Shown one piece after another: positions 1 through 7,507 of a stretch of 17,730 nt of DNA. The position numbers and the translations under genes are program-made. The stretch comes from Blastocatellia bacterium UBA7656 (GTDB lineage Bacteria; Acidobacteriota; Blastocatellia; UBA7656). Numbering within the stretch: the first letter of the stretch is position 1; the number at the start of each line of letters is the position of its first letter. The notes beneath the pieces were generated by a model that was not told where the DNA came from, did not search any database, and saw only the letters and a program-made list of their open reading frames with translations. The stretch lies in contig DLHY01000011.1 in assembly GCA_002483445.1 (NCBI GenBank), positions 13,552-31,281 on the forward strand, in the 5' to 3' direction.

Positions 1-68
1 ACATTATCTCAGATGCAGCGTGGATAATGCTTGCAAACATTGATTCATTCCTGTCACTATCCCGGCCT

Positions 69-518
69 ATGCGAGCAGTCATTCAGCGAGTCGCTCAGGC
101 TAGTGTCGAAGTCGAGGGCCGGGTGGTCGGCGAGATCAGAGAAGGCTTTTTAGTATTGCTTGGAGTCTCGCGCGACGACACGCGCGATGATGCCGATTAT
201 CTCGCGGAAAAGATCATCAATCTTCGCGTGTTTGCGGACGAGCAGGGAAAGATGAATCTTTCGCTCACAGACACCGCAGGCGCGATGCTCGTCGTCTCGC
301 AATTCACTCTCTATGGAGATGTGCGCCGGGGCCGAAGGCCTTCTTACACTGACGCCGCCGAACCAGAAAAAGCGAATGAGTTGTATGAATACTTCGTCGA
401 GCGGGCGCGCGGCTATGGACTCGCGGTCGAAACCGGCATCTTTCAGGCGATGATGAAAGTCCGGCTGACGAACGACGGCCCGGTGACTATTCTCCTCGAC
501 AGCCGAAAGCTCTTCTGA
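69..518 (+). CDS. dtd: D-aminoacyl-tRNA deacylase
   Basis: This cytoplasmic editing enzyme removes D-amino acids (and glycine mischarged on tRNA-Ala) from tRNA. The 149-residue product from the ATG at 69 has the usual family length and begins MRAVIQRV, the usual N-terminus. An upstream in-frame ATG at 27 would add 14 residues the family does not have, so 69 is preferred. The two family hallmarks are visible: SQFTLYGD in the middle and NDGPVT near the C-terminus, which together form the chiral-selective active site of the dimer. The gene ends shortly before the sigma factor gene. Nothing links it functionally to what follows, and it looks like a housekeeping neighbour. Identification is firm from motifs and length. 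Confidence 0.97.
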   Translation: MRAVIQRVAQASVEVEGRVVGEIREGFLVLLGVSRDDTRDDADYLAEKIINLRVFADEQGKMNLSLTDTAGAMLVVSQFTLYGDVRRGRRPSYTDAAEPEKANELYEYFVERARGYGLAVETGIFQAMMKVRLTNDGPVTILLDSRKLF

Positions 519-627
519 GTTGAATCTCCCGGCATTCGTGTGTCACACTTCCAACCACACTTTTGGCACCCTCACTTTCGGCCAGACTGGATTTGTCGGC
601 CAGCCGAGCTTCGATGCGGGAGGGAAA

Positions 628-1254
628 GTGGGAGATACTGCGATCTCCGGGATAGAATGGAAAAAAGACTGGGCGCTGACCGAGAGCGCATTCAGTAGAT
701 TCCTGCACTGGCTCGATGAAGGCGCAGACTCCAACGGAGAGAAGTATCTTGAGATGCGCCGGAGACTGGTCTCTTACTTCGACCGCAAGAACTGTCTTTC
801 ACCCGATGAACTGGCCGATGAAACGCTCAATCGTGTGGCGCGAAGGCTCGAAGAAGAAGGCGACATCATAAACACCACGCCCGCTCGTTACTGCTACACG
901 GTCGCGAAATTCGTCTTTCTCGAATACCTGCGTCGCGCACAGGAGTCAAGCCTCGATGAGTTGCCCGCCTACCGGCATCCTTCCCTCAATCCGTCAGCCG
1001 TAGCAGAGATGGAAGAGTCGCGTGAGCGAGAAGAATCACGGCTCGACTGTCTCGAATCCTGTTTGCGGAAGCTGGAGCCGGAGAACAGCGAACTGATATT
1101 TCAGTATTATCTGGGCGAGCAGCGGGCAAAGATCGAGAATCGCCGCGCGCTGGCCGCGCGATGGAAGCTGACGATGAACGCGCTCAGCATACGGGCCTGC
1201 CGCATTCGCAGCCGCCTTGAAGCCTGCGTGGGCAAATGCTCTGAAGGGAAGTGA
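628..1254 (+). CDS. ECF-like sigma-70 family RNA polymerase sigma factor
   Basis: Predicted to direct RNA polymerase to a dedicated promoter set. The N-terminal half carries a region 2-like helix set (SPDELADETLNRVARR, then ARYCYTVAKFVFLEYLRR). The C-terminal half carries a diverged region 4 (LRKLEPENSELIFQYY, then a helix-turn-helix around RALAARWKLTMNALSIRACRIRSRL). This wording matches a sigma subfamily common in Acidobacteriota. The start is uncertain. I chose the GTG at 628 because GGGAGGG lies just upstream and conserved sequence begins soon after, although the 3-nt spacing is tight. The open frame continues up to a TTG at 520. The next ATG at 657 is out of frame. The gene sits 46 bp before the membrane anti-sigma-like gene, an arrangement that usually means the two proteins bind each other. 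Confidence 0.8.
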   Translation: MGDTAISGIEWKKDWALTESAFSRFLHWLDEGADSNGEKYLEMRRRLVSYFDRKNCLSPDELADETLNRVARRLEEEGDIINTTPARYCYTVAKFVFLEYLRRAQESSLDELPAYRHPSLNPSAVAEMEESREREESRLDCLESCLRKLEPENSELIFQYYLGEQRAKIENRRALAARWKLTMNALSIRACRIRSRLEACVGKCSEGK

Positions 1255-1286
1255 AATATTTTGCGGGTTTTGCCTTATATGTTTAA
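1252..1286 (+). promoter_or_regulatory. Possible copy of the promoter-like box before the anti-sigma gene
   Basis: TGAAATATT, then 11 nt, then GCCTTAT, overlapping the sigma stop codon and ending about 15 nt before the anti-sigma start. It matches the boxes at 5671, 11849 and 12890 in the first block (8 of 9) and in the spacer length. It lacks their GAAGTGA tail. If real, it would allow autoregulation of the anti-sigma/CHAT genes. Chance similarity is quite possible. Confidence 0.3.
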
Positions 1287-1300
1287 GGGGGCTGTCCTAA

Positions 1301-2275
1301 GTGGATGAGCAAACATACAATGATCAACTCGTGGCCGAATACCTTCTCGGCTCTCTGTCCGAGGAGGAGACTGAGCGGCTTGATGAACTGAGTTTCACCG
1401 ATGATGATCTCGCCGAGCGTTTGCGCGCGGTCGAAAATGATCTGGTCGATGCTTACGTGAGAGGCGAACTTTCCGGGCAGGAGCTTGAGCGGTTCAAATC
1501 GTTCTATCTCGCCTCGCCCCTGAGACGCGAAAAGGTAAGATTCGCTGAAGCCTTTCAAACAGTCGCTACTCCGGCGGTAGTCGTCGATCAGGAAGATCGA
1601 AAGCGCGTTCCTGTTGATCGATCTGTCGCTAGGCAGTGGCGACGATTCCTCGCCCTTCCCGCTTTGCAATGGGGATTGGCTGCCGCTGCATTGCTGATTC
1701 TGGCGGCGGGCGGCTGGCTGGCATTTGAAAATCTGCACATGCGGGAGCAGATCAGTCAGGCCGAGTCGGAGCGGGCCGCGCTCAGTGAGCGTGAGCGAGA
1801 ATTGAAAGCCGAGATTGCCGAAAAGGAATCATCCGCTTCGGAAAAAGAAAAAGAAATGGCGAGCCTGCGCGAAAGAGTGGCCCAACTCGAAGAATCAGCG
1901 CGCGAGTCGCAGCCTCCTTCATTGCCCGATCAATTGAGCATAATTCCCTTCGCGCTTACGCCGCAGTCGCGAGGCGTAAGCGGGATACCGACTCTTTCTA
2001 TCCCTCCTGACACAGACTATGTTGCCTTACAGCTTGGGCTGGAACCCGGCGATCACCCCTTTTACCGGGCCGAATTGAAATCGCTTACAGATGGCAGGAT
2101 CATCTGGAGAAGCGGAAAGTTGAAGGCCCGATCCAGAGACGAAGGCCACGCTCTTGTTGTCACATTTCGCATCGCGCGGCTGAAATCGCAGAGGTATATT
2201 CTGGAAGTGTACGGAATCGCAAACGGCTCGGCTGAAGCGGTCGCAAGCTATCCTTTCAGCATCATAAAACAGTGA
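1301..2275 (+). CDS. One-pass membrane anti-sigma-like protein
   Basis: Probable membrane-bound partner of the upstream sigma factor. Residues 1-115 are a soluble acidic helical domain (AEYLLGSLSEEETERLDE is typical of the N-terminal anti-sigma fold), but the His/Cys zinc ligands of ZAS anti-sigma factors are absent. One membrane helix lies at about 121-142 (LQWGLAAAALLILAAGGWLA). A charged coiled coil follows at about 143-195, then a beta-rich C-terminal domain of about 110 residues that should lie outside the cytoplasm. The start is the GTG at 1301, with AAGGGGG nine bases upstream; the nearby ATG at 1305 is out of frame. The function is inferred from position and topology, and no catalytic motif is visible. 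The outer domain could sense envelope signals or be a proteolysis target. Confidence 0.75.
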   Translation: MDEQTYNDQLVAEYLLGSLSEEETERLDELSFTDDDLAERLRAVENDLVDAYVRGELSGQELERFKSFYLASPLRREKVRFAEAFQTVATPAVVVDQEDRKRVPVDRSVARQWRRFLALPALQWGLAAAALLILAAGGWLAFENLHMREQISQAESERAALSERERELKAEIAEKESSASEKEKEMASLRERVAQLEESARESQPPSLPDQLSIIPFALTPQSRGVSGIPTLSIPPDTDYVALQLGLEPGDHPFYRAELKSLTDGRIIWRSGKLKARSRDEGHALVVTFRIARLKSQRYILEVYGIANGSAEAVASYPFSIIKQ

Positions 2276-2317
2276 TTTTGAGAACCCGTCATCGCTCTAT
2301 CAGAAAAGAGGCTTTTC

Positions 2318-5300
2318 ATGTTTCAACAGATAACTTCCCGCTCCGAATCAAACAGCTTTATTCGCAGACGCCTTTGCTCGATTCTGCTTATACTGGCTTC
2401 GACTCTCACTATGTTGAGTGTCAGCAAAAACTCGCAGGCTCTCGTTTCGTCGCAGCAAACCACACCGCTCGAACAGGGAAAGCCAATAGAGCGCGGACTC
2501 GCTGGCGGCGAGGAGCGCCTCTATCAGATCACGCTCGCCCCTGACCAGTACGCAAGTATCATCATCGAACAGCTTGGCATAGATGTCGTCGTCCGGCTGC
2601 TCGGAAAAGACGACAGCCTGATAGTGGGGTCTGATAGCGAATACAGAAATCAGGGCGAAGAAAAAATCGAGCTCGTTGCCGAAGCTGCTGAAAGCTACAG
2701 GCTGCACCTCGAAGCATCTTCGATAAGCGCCCCAGCAGGCAGCTACCGGATTCGCATCGTTGAGGTTCGCGCTGCCACTGAAAAAGACCGTTTACTGTAC
2801 GAAGCGCATAAACTTAAAGCGGCTTCCGACCGGGCTTCTTTAGCCGGAAAATATGAGGATGCCCGTCAATGCGCCGAACGAGCTTTGGCCATCTGCGAAA
2901 ATATTTTAGGGCCAGAACACCCTTTCATCGCAGACCTGCTAGGCGACCTTGCCGACTACTACGATCAGAAACAGGATTTTCCGAAAGCTATATCGCTGCT
3001 TGAGCGCGCCCTGGCTATTAGAGAAAAAACATTAGGGGAAGAACATCCGCAGACTATCAACATCAGCAGATTCCTCGCCTGGATGTACTTTGAGGTGAAC
3101 GAAGTGGCCAAAGCAGAACGGCTAGCCGAGCGCGCCGTTGAAATCAGCCAGAAGGCGCTCGGGCCTGAGCACCATTTCGTAGCCCAATGTCTGCACACTC
3201 TGGCAGAGATGACAAGAGACCCTAAAAAGTCGGAACAGTTGCTGCAACGCGCCTTAACGATTGTGGAAAAGACCGAAGGCGAAGAACAACCTTTCGTCGG
3301 AAATGTGCTTAACCAATTAGGGGTTTTTTACACGGAGAATGGCGATTATCAGCGAGCCGAGCAGTTTCTACTCCGTGCGCAAGCGATCTATGAAAAGACT
3401 CTGGGGCCGGAGAACATTTCTCATGTGGTGAGCCTGCACAACCTCGGCAGGATCGCCCGCGAAAGAAAAAATTATGCGAAAGCGGAGGAGTATTACAGGA
3501 AGGCGATAAGCATAGTTGAGAAAGCTTTCGGCCCCGAAAACCCCCGTCTGGCAATCATCCTGAATAACATCGCCAACATCTATCGCGCCAGAGGCGAATA
3601 CGCAAAATCGCTGGAAGCCCACCTTCGAGTGCTGCGAATTTCCGAACAGACCAGAGGGCCATACCACCCTTTAACTCTGTTGTCTCTTGGCAACATAGCC
3701 AAAACTTATGCGGCGCACGGCAACATTGCGGAGGCCATCAAGTTTCAATCTCGTGTTGATGCAGTCATCGAGCGCAACATCGAGTTGAACCTGGCCATAG
3801 GGTCTGAGCGGCAGAAAGTGGCCTACCTCAGTTCGACTGCCGAGCGGACTGATCGAACCATCTCGCTCAACCGCGACCTTGCGCCGCTTGATCCAACGGC
3901 GAGCGCGCTGGCAGCCCTCGTCTTGTTACAGCGCAAAGGGCGTGTGCTTGACGCGATGTCGGAAAGCTTCGCATCCCTGCGGCAACGTTCCACGACAGAA
4001 GAGCAATCCCTGATCGGGCAATACAACGCCACTACAGCCGAACTGGCTCGCTTAGTTCTCAACGGGCCGCGCAATATTTCTTTCGAGGAGCATCAGAAAA
4101 AAGTCCATGAACTGGAAGAACGAAAAGAACGGCTGGAATCGGAAATCAGCCGCCACAGCGCGGAGTTTCGCGCCGTGTCGCAGACGGTCACGCTCAACGC
4201 AGTCCAGGCTGCTATTCCCCGTGATGCCGCGCTGATCGAAATGGCCGTCTATCGTCCATTCGATCCGAAAGCCGAAAGCAACAGCGAGGCTTATGGAGAA
4301 GCGCGCTACATCGCCTACGTTCTGGGCCAGAAGGGAGAAGTCCTCTGGCATGACCTGGGCGACGCGAAAGCGATTGATCAAAGCATAGGCTTGCTGCGAG
4401 AGGCGCTCGGCGATCCTCTCAGGCGCGACGCGCGGGAACGTTCTCGCGCAGTTGATGAGCGTGTGATGCGACCTCTTCGCGCGCTCGTTGGAGACGCAAA
4501 GCAATTACTCATATCGCCCGATGGCGCGCTCAACCTCATTCCTTTTGAAGCGTTGGTCGATGAGCAGGGGCGATATTTGATTCAGCGTTTCTCTTTCACT
4601 TATCTGACGAGCGGTCGCGACCTTCTGCGACTGCAAGTGGCAAGAGCGGGGCATAACTCATCACTCGTCATAGCCGACCCGATGTTTGGCGAGCCGGATA
4701 TGCCGCGACCGGCTATTTCCGAAAGCGCGCAGGCTCGCGCCAAGCGGCAGAGCATCACGAGCGCCGCCGATTTATCGAGCGTCTATTTCGCGCCGCTCGC
4801 TGGCACCGCGCAGGAAGCGCGAGCGATCAAATCTCTGTTTCCCGAAGTCAACATTTTGCTGAAGCGCGAGGCCACAGAATCCTCGCTCAAACAAAGCGTC
4901 GCGCCTCGATTGCTTCACATTGCCACGCACGGTTTCTTTTTGGCGGAAGGCGTGGTTGGATCAGGCGCGAACCTCGAAGCCACGCGCGCCGTCAGCCCGA
5001 GAGCGAGGGTCGATAATCCGTTGCTCAGATCAGGGCTTGCGCTTGCGGGAGCCAACCTGCGCAAGGGGGCGGGCGATGACGGCATACTGACGGCTATGGA
5101 AGCGACGGGGTTGAATCTGTGGGGTACGAAACTCGTTACGCTTTCAGCCTGCGATACAGGACTTGGCGAAGTGAAAAACGGCGAGGGCGTCTATGGCCTG
5201 CGCCGAGCATTTGTGCTTGCGGGCGCAGAAACTCTGGTGATGAGCCTGTGGCCCGTAAGCGATTACGTCACACGCGAAATGATGACCGCTTATTACAAGG

Positions 5301-5443
5301 GCTTGAAGCTGGGAGAGGGGCGCGGCGAAGCATTGCGTCAGGTGCAGCTTGCGCTGCTCAGGCGCGTTGATCGCGCGCATCCGTTTTACTGGGCCAGTTT
5401 CATTCAATCGGGCGAGTGGGCCAACCTCGATGGCAAACGATGA
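2318..5443 (+). CDS. Exported TPR-CHAT caspase-like protease
   Basis: A 1041-residue multidomain protein. Residues 13-42 form a signal peptide or anchor (RRRLCSILLILASTLTML). About 50-150 is a beta-sandwich resembling prepeptidase C-terminal (PPC) domains. About 155-490 holds kinesin-light-chain-type TPR repeats, seen as recurring 'ALAIREKTLGEEHP'-like units about 42 residues apart. About 720-1035 is a CHAT domain. The caspase-like dyad is intact: His871 in HIATHGFF and Cys945 in LSACDTGLG. CHAT enzymes are cysteine peptidases of the caspase clan. The export signal would place this one outside the cytoplasm, on the same side as the anti-sigma outer domain. The last 68 codons are duplicated at 11598. 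The start at 2318 follows an AGAGG motif; the overlapping 2272 frame is a shadow. The substrate is unknown. Confidence 0.9.
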   Translation: MFQQITSRSESNSFIRRRLCSILLILASTLTMLSVSKNSQALVSSQQTTPLEQGKPIERGLAGGEERLYQITLAPDQYASIIIEQLGIDVVVRLLGKDDSLIVGSDSEYRNQGEEKIELVAEAAESYRLHLEASSISAPAGSYRIRIVEVRAATEKDRLLYEAHKLKAASDRASLAGKYEDARQCAERALAICENILGPEHPFIADLLGDLADYYDQKQDFPKAISLLERALAIREKTLGEEHPQTINISRFLAWMYFEVNEVAKAERLAERAVEISQKALGPEHHFVAQCLHTLAEMTRDPKKSEQLLQRALTIVEKTEGEEQPFVGNVLNQLGVFYTENGDYQRAEQFLLRAQAIYEKTLGPENISHVVSLHNLGRIARERKNYAKAEEYYRKAISIVEKAFGPENPRLAIILNNIANIYRARGEYAKSLEAHLRVLRISEQTRGPYHPLTLLSLGNIAKTYAAHGNIAEAIKFQSRVDAVIERNIELNLAIGSERQKVAYLSSTAERTDRTISLNRDLAPLDPTASALAALVLLQRKGRVLDAMSESFASLRQRSTTEEQSLIGQYNATTAELARLVLNGPRNISFEEHQKKVHELEERKERLESEISRHSAEFRAVSQTVTLNAVQAAIPRDAALIEMAVYRPFDPKAESNSEAYGEARYIAYVLGQKGEVLWHDLGDAKAIDQSIGLLREALGDPLRRDARERSRAVDERVMRPLRALVGDAKQLLISPDGALNLIPFEALVDEQGRYLIQRFSFTYLTSGRDLLRLQVARAGHNSSLVIADPMFGEPDMPRPAISESAQARAKRQSITSAADLSSVYFAPLAGTAQEARAIKSLFPEVNILLKREATESSLKQSVAPRLLHIATHGFFLAEGVVGSGANLEATRAVSPRARVDNPLLRSGLALAGANLRKGAGDDGILTAMEATGLNLWGTKLVTLSACDTGLGEVKNGEGVYGLRRAFVLAGAETLVMSLWPVSDYVTREMMTAYYKGLKLGEGRGEALRQVQLALLRRVDRAHPFYWASFIQSGEWANLDGKR
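5237..5443 (+). repeat. Direct repeat, copy 1: 3' end of the CHAT gene
   Basis: Matches 11598-11804 at a constant offset of 6361 bp. By eye there are 8 differences in 207 positions, all in the last 80 bp. The match starts at GTGATGAGCC and stops at the stop codon. The two copies bracket the whole RiPP operon. Confidence 0.95.
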
Positions 5444-5471
5444 AAGTATTCAAACATGTTTCTGTTCAGGC

Positions 5472-5505
5472 TGAAAGGTTCTTCCTGACAGCCTCATCAT
5501 AGTGA
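5472..5505 (+). promoter_or_regulatory. Weak copy of the promoter-like box
   Basis: TGAAAGGTT, 10 nt, then GCCTCATCATAGTGA, beginning 28 nt after the CHAT stop. It resembles the stronger boxes downstream but has one fewer spacer base and several mismatches. Its place relative to the CHAT stop mimics the box at 11849, which lies 44 nt after the duplicated CHAT tail, so it may be a decayed original. The stretch from 5506 to 5670 holds no gene or other structure that I can recognise. Confidence 0.45.
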
Positions 5506-5670
5506 AGGGCAAGGTCGAGATACAAAGGCAAACGGCTGCCTGACTATCCAGCCCTGCAGCACCTCACTGGAATCTGAGTTTCTCGTGTCGACTATTCCCA
5601 CGCACGACTTTTCTTTGCGTCGATTCCGACTCCCCGTCACCTCAAATCGCCAGAGGCGCTGACCCGTCGA

Positions 5671-5705
5671 TGAAATGTTTTCGCTGAAACATCTCATAGA
5701 AGTGA
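5671..5705 (+). promoter_or_regulatory. Promoter-like box upstream of the RiPP operon
   Basis: TGAAATGTT, 11 nt, ATCTCATAGAAGTGA. It is nearly identical to 11849-11883 and similar to 12890-12924, each upstream of a separate group of small exported-peptide genes. Within it ATGTTT and AAACAT form a dyad (5675-5680 and 5687-5692). The two conserved blocks with fixed spacing suggest -35/-10 elements for an ECF sigma factor, possibly the one at 628. An operator or RNA stem are alternatives. Confidence 0.6.
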
Positions 5706-5727
5706 TGAAGGGATGATGGTGATGCAG

Positions 5728-5800
5728 GGCTGAAACCTGCCCGTTATCACAGACGGTACTGGCGGCCGGGCTACCGACATTGAATCACTACCGCCAGACG
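5728..5800 (+). other. Hairpin-rich leader segment unique to the RiPP operon
   Basis: This insert separates the box from the repeated leader element and has no counterpart in the 11849-11913 copy. It holds a potential stem CTGGCGG/CCGCCAG (around 5759-5765 and 5790-5796) and a directly repeated AGACGGT on either side of it. No open frame of note. The function is unknown. Confidence 0.4.
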
Positions 5801-5812
5801 GTTAGTGCAGAA

Positions 5813-5887
5813 ATGGCGGCGAAGCAACTGGTGAAGCAACCAGTTCTGCCGAGGAAAGCAAAGCCCGTGAGCTTCGCACGGCTTGAA
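5813..5887 (+). ncRNA. Repeated structured leader element, copy 1
   Basis: First of three related leaders (also 11913 and 12405) ending just before a ribosome binding site. Conserved parts are ATGGCGGCGAAGCAA at the start and a GTGAGCTTCGC segment at the end. GCGAAGC (5819-5825) can pair with GCTTCGC (5871-5877), enclosing a perfect hairpin AACTGGT/ACCAGTT (5826-5832 and 5839-5845). A competing hairpin AAGCC(C)GTG/CACGGCTT (5861-5884) next to the ribosome binding site uses part of the same 3' strand. The two folds could therefore switch. I do not recognise it as any known riboswitch class. Confidence 0.6.
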
Positions 5888-5910
5888 ATGATTCGATAAG
5901 GAGATTTGTT

Positions 5911-6093
5911 ATGAAGAAACAGAATAGTATCAACACGACATTGCACACGAATATAGAAGATATCTCGGCCATCGGGAACGAGCTGTCTGATGAGCATCTC
6001 AGGCTGGTGGCCGGGGCGGCGAAGAAGGGCCGAACTTACACCGGCAGAACCTACATCAATTGTTGTTGGTATAAACGCGACTACAATGACTGA
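5911..6093 (+). CDS. RiPP precursor peptide 1 (graspetide-like, double-glycine-type leader)
   Basis: A 60-residue precursor. Residues 1-36 form a leader ending ELSDEHLRLVAGA, a GG/GA-type cleavage site for C39 peptidase exporters. The predicted 24-residue core (37-60) has Thr at core positions 6, 8 and 11, a Cys pair at 15-16, and Asp at 21 and 24. Hydroxyl donors N-terminal to acidic acceptors is the layout used by ATP-grasp graspetide synthetases, which form side-chain ester or amide rings. The leader is about 70% identical to that of precursor 2, while the cores differ. The start follows AAGGAG with normal spacing. It is the first gene of the operon whose ligase and exporter lie downstream. 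The actual ring pattern, and any role of the cysteines, cannot be read from sequence. Confidence 0.88.
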   Translation: MKKQNSINTTLHTNIEDISAIGNELSDEHLRLVAGAAKKGRTYTGRTYINCCWYKRDYND

Positions 6094-6105
6094 AAGTAGG
6101 ATTAG

Positions 6106-6158
6106 CCGGGATCAAATCTCGGTCAGGGTGCGGATGAGCGTTCAAAAGCGCCATCCGC
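6106..6158 (+). promoter_or_regulatory. Two hairpins between the precursor genes
   Basis: CCGGGAT/ATCTCGG (6106-6112 and 6116-6122) has a 3-nt loop and one G-U pair. GCGGATG-A-GCG/CGC-CATCCGC (6130-6140 and 6149-6158) has ten pairs with one bulge. No T tract follows, so this is not a classical terminator. The second hairpin ends 11 nt before the Shine-Dalgarno of precursor 2 and may stabilise mRNA or tune translation. Confidence 0.55.
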
Positions 6159-6179
6159 GCCTCTCAAAGGAGACTCGTT

Positions 6180-6362
6180 ATGAAGAAACAAAATGATATT
6201 CACACCACGATTCGCACCAATATCAAAGACATCTCGCCTGTAGGAAGCGAGTTGTCCGACGAACAGCTTCGCCTTGTCGCTGGAGGCAAAATCAAGACGA
6301 CTGACAAAGGCAAGACTAAGGGCAAGACCGGCTGCATCAGGCCGGACTTTTCACACGATTAG
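6180..6362 (+). CDS. RiPP precursor peptide 2 (graspetide-like, double-glycine leader)
   Basis: Sister of precursor 1 with the same total length (60) and the same split: a 36-residue leader ending ELSDEQLRLVAGG and a 24-residue core. The core is rich in Thr and Lys at its N-terminal side (Thr at core positions 4, 5, 10 and 14), has Cys at 16 and ends PDFSHD, with Asp at 20 and 24. Aligned without gaps, the two cores share Lys3, Cys16 and Asp24, and both have an Asp-aromatic pair near the end. This supports a common processing scheme with variable sequence between fixed points. AAAGGAG precedes the ATG. The canonical Gly-Gly here, against Gly-Ala in precursor 1, could affect cleavage efficiency. 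Confidence 0.9.
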   Translation: MKKQNDIHTTIRTNIKDISPVGSELSDEQLRLVAGGKIKTTDKGKTKGKTGCIRPDFSHD

Positions 6363-6372
6363 ACAAGGCAGC

Positions 6373-6462
6373 GCCTCAGAGGGGGTGGGAAAAGTTCAGC
6401 CTTCAGGCAATAAGCACGCTAAATCCTGCACTCTGAACTCACCTGCCCCCTATAACTGAGGC
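6373..6462 (+). promoter_or_regulatory. Long nested hairpin between precursors and ligase gene
   Basis: Three nested complementary segments: GCCTCAG/CTGAGGC (6373-6379 and 6456-6462), AGGGGG/CCCCCT (6380-6385 and 6446-6451), and AGTTCAG/CTGAACT (6393-6399 and 6433-6439). A small GCCT/AGGC hairpin sits inside. There is no T tract after it, and the ligase ribosome binding site follows within about 10 nt. Such structures between highly expressed precursors and their enzymes often limit read-through or protect the upstream mRNA. That role is inferred. Confidence 0.65.
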
Positions 6463-6484
6463 ATTACTGGAAAAGGAGAGAAAG

Positions 6485-7507
6485 ATGATTCTCATACTCA
6501 CAGCGCCGGACGACGAACATGCCGACCACGTTGCATCGAAGCTGCGCGAGCGCGACGCCTCTTTCGTCAGGTTCAACCCTGCCCAGTTTCCGCGTGAAGC
6601 GGAAATCTCGCTTTCTTATTCGACATGGGGAGTGACCAGCTACACACTGCGCGCGGGCGAAGATCAGATTGACCTCAACACATTGCAATCAATCTGGTAT
6701 CGCCGGCCCGATCCTCCTGCCGCGCACGATGAAATCGGCGATGATTCAGTCCGCGACTTTATCAAGCAGGAGTCCAGGTCTTTCATGCAGGACCTGTGGA
6801 ACGGTCTCGACTGCCTCTGGATGCCCGCCTCGCCTTCTACGGTCAGGCAGACACAATATAAGGCTTCGCAGTTGAAGGTCGCCGGAGAGCTTGGCTTCGA
6901 ATTGCCTCCGACGCTCATCACCACTAGTGAGGCGGATCTGCTCGATTTCTATAGCCGTCACAATGGCAACATCATCAGCAAGCTGGCAGGCTTTTCATTC
7001 CTGGAGACCGTGGGCCACACCTTCAGCCGATATACCGAGATGGTCACCAAACGAGACATCGCTTACGCGCAACAGGTAAGGCATTGCCCGATGATTTTTC
7101 AGGCATGCGTCCCAAAACGGGTCGAACTGCGCATCACTGTCGTCGGCCAGCAGGTCTTCCCGGCTGAAATACACTCGCAATCGAGCAACCACACCCGTCT
7201 CGACTGGCGACGCTATGACGACTACCAGACCCCATACTTTCCGCATGAACTGCCCAGCGATATAGAACGGCTGTGCGTCGAGCTTGTCGAGCGACTCGGC
7301 CTCTGCTATGGCGCAATCGACATGATAGTCACGCCCGACGGGCGCTACGTCTTCCTCGAAATAAACCCCAACGGACAATACCTCTGGATCGAAGAGGCTA
7401 CGGGACTGCCCATCAGCGATGCGATCTGCGACTTGCTCATCACCGGCTGGCCGGTCAATAGATCAGTAGAACAGAAATATGAATCAAGTATGGGAGGTGT
7501 ATTATGA
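6485..7507 (+). CDS. MvdD-like ATP-grasp ligase (graspetide synthetase)
   Basis: A 340-residue ATP-grasp enzyme predicted to activate Asp/Glu side chains of the precursor core with ATP and join them to Thr/Ser/Lys side chains. Visible family features are an N-terminal segment ending SIWYRRP, the RiPP-specific pre-ATP-grasp signature, a central nucleotide-binding region with KLAGFSF, the block ELRITVVGQQVFPAEI, and the C-terminal YGAIDMIVTPDGRYVFLEIN followed by PNGQ, which supplies the metal-binding Glu and Asn. The length is normal for MvdC/MvdD-type enzymes. AAAAGGAGAG precedes the ATG. The stop overlaps the next start by ATGA, implying translational coupling. Which bond type (ester or amide) and which core residues it uses cannot be told from here. 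Confidence 0.93.
   Translation: MILILTAPDDEHADHVASKLRERDASFVRFNPAQFPREAEISLSYSTWGVTSYTLRAGEDQIDLNTLQSIWYRRPDPPAAHDEIGDDSVRDFIKQESRSFMQDLWNGLDCLWMPASPSTVRQTQYKASQLKVAGELGFELPPTLITTSEADLLDFYSRHNGNIISKLAGFSFLETVGHTFSRYTEMVTKRDIAYAQQVRHCPMIFQACVPKRVELRITVVGQQVFPAEIHSQSSNHTRLDWRRYDDYQTPYFPHELPSDIERLCVELVERLGLCYGAIDMIVTPDGRYVFLEINPNGQYLWIEEATGLPISDAICDLLITGWPVNRSVEQKYESSMGGVL

Noticed and set aside
5451..5460. Palindrome AAACATGTTT just after the CHAT stop
   Set aside because: A 10-bp AT-rich palindrome is expected by chance; no second copy supports a function, although its arms echo the box dyad.
5714..5731. Tiny ORF right after the box (ATGATGGTGATGCAG...), with a similar one at 11888 after the second copy
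   Set aside because: Only 4-6 codons, the reading differs between copies, and there is no separate ribosome binding site; the similarity is explained by the repeat itself.
5813..5887. Leader element as a c-di-GMP (GEMM) riboswitch
   Set aside because: The GCAAAGC-like string is suggestive, but the conserved tetraloop-receptor arrangement and the two parallel stems of GEMM are missing, and the other two copies do not keep the string.
6091..6117. Possible further promoter-like box (TGAAAGTAG-N11-ATCAAAT) before precursor 2
   Set aside because: Only about 6 of 9 and 5 of 7 matches, without the GAAGTGA tail; compatible with chance and it overlaps a hairpin.
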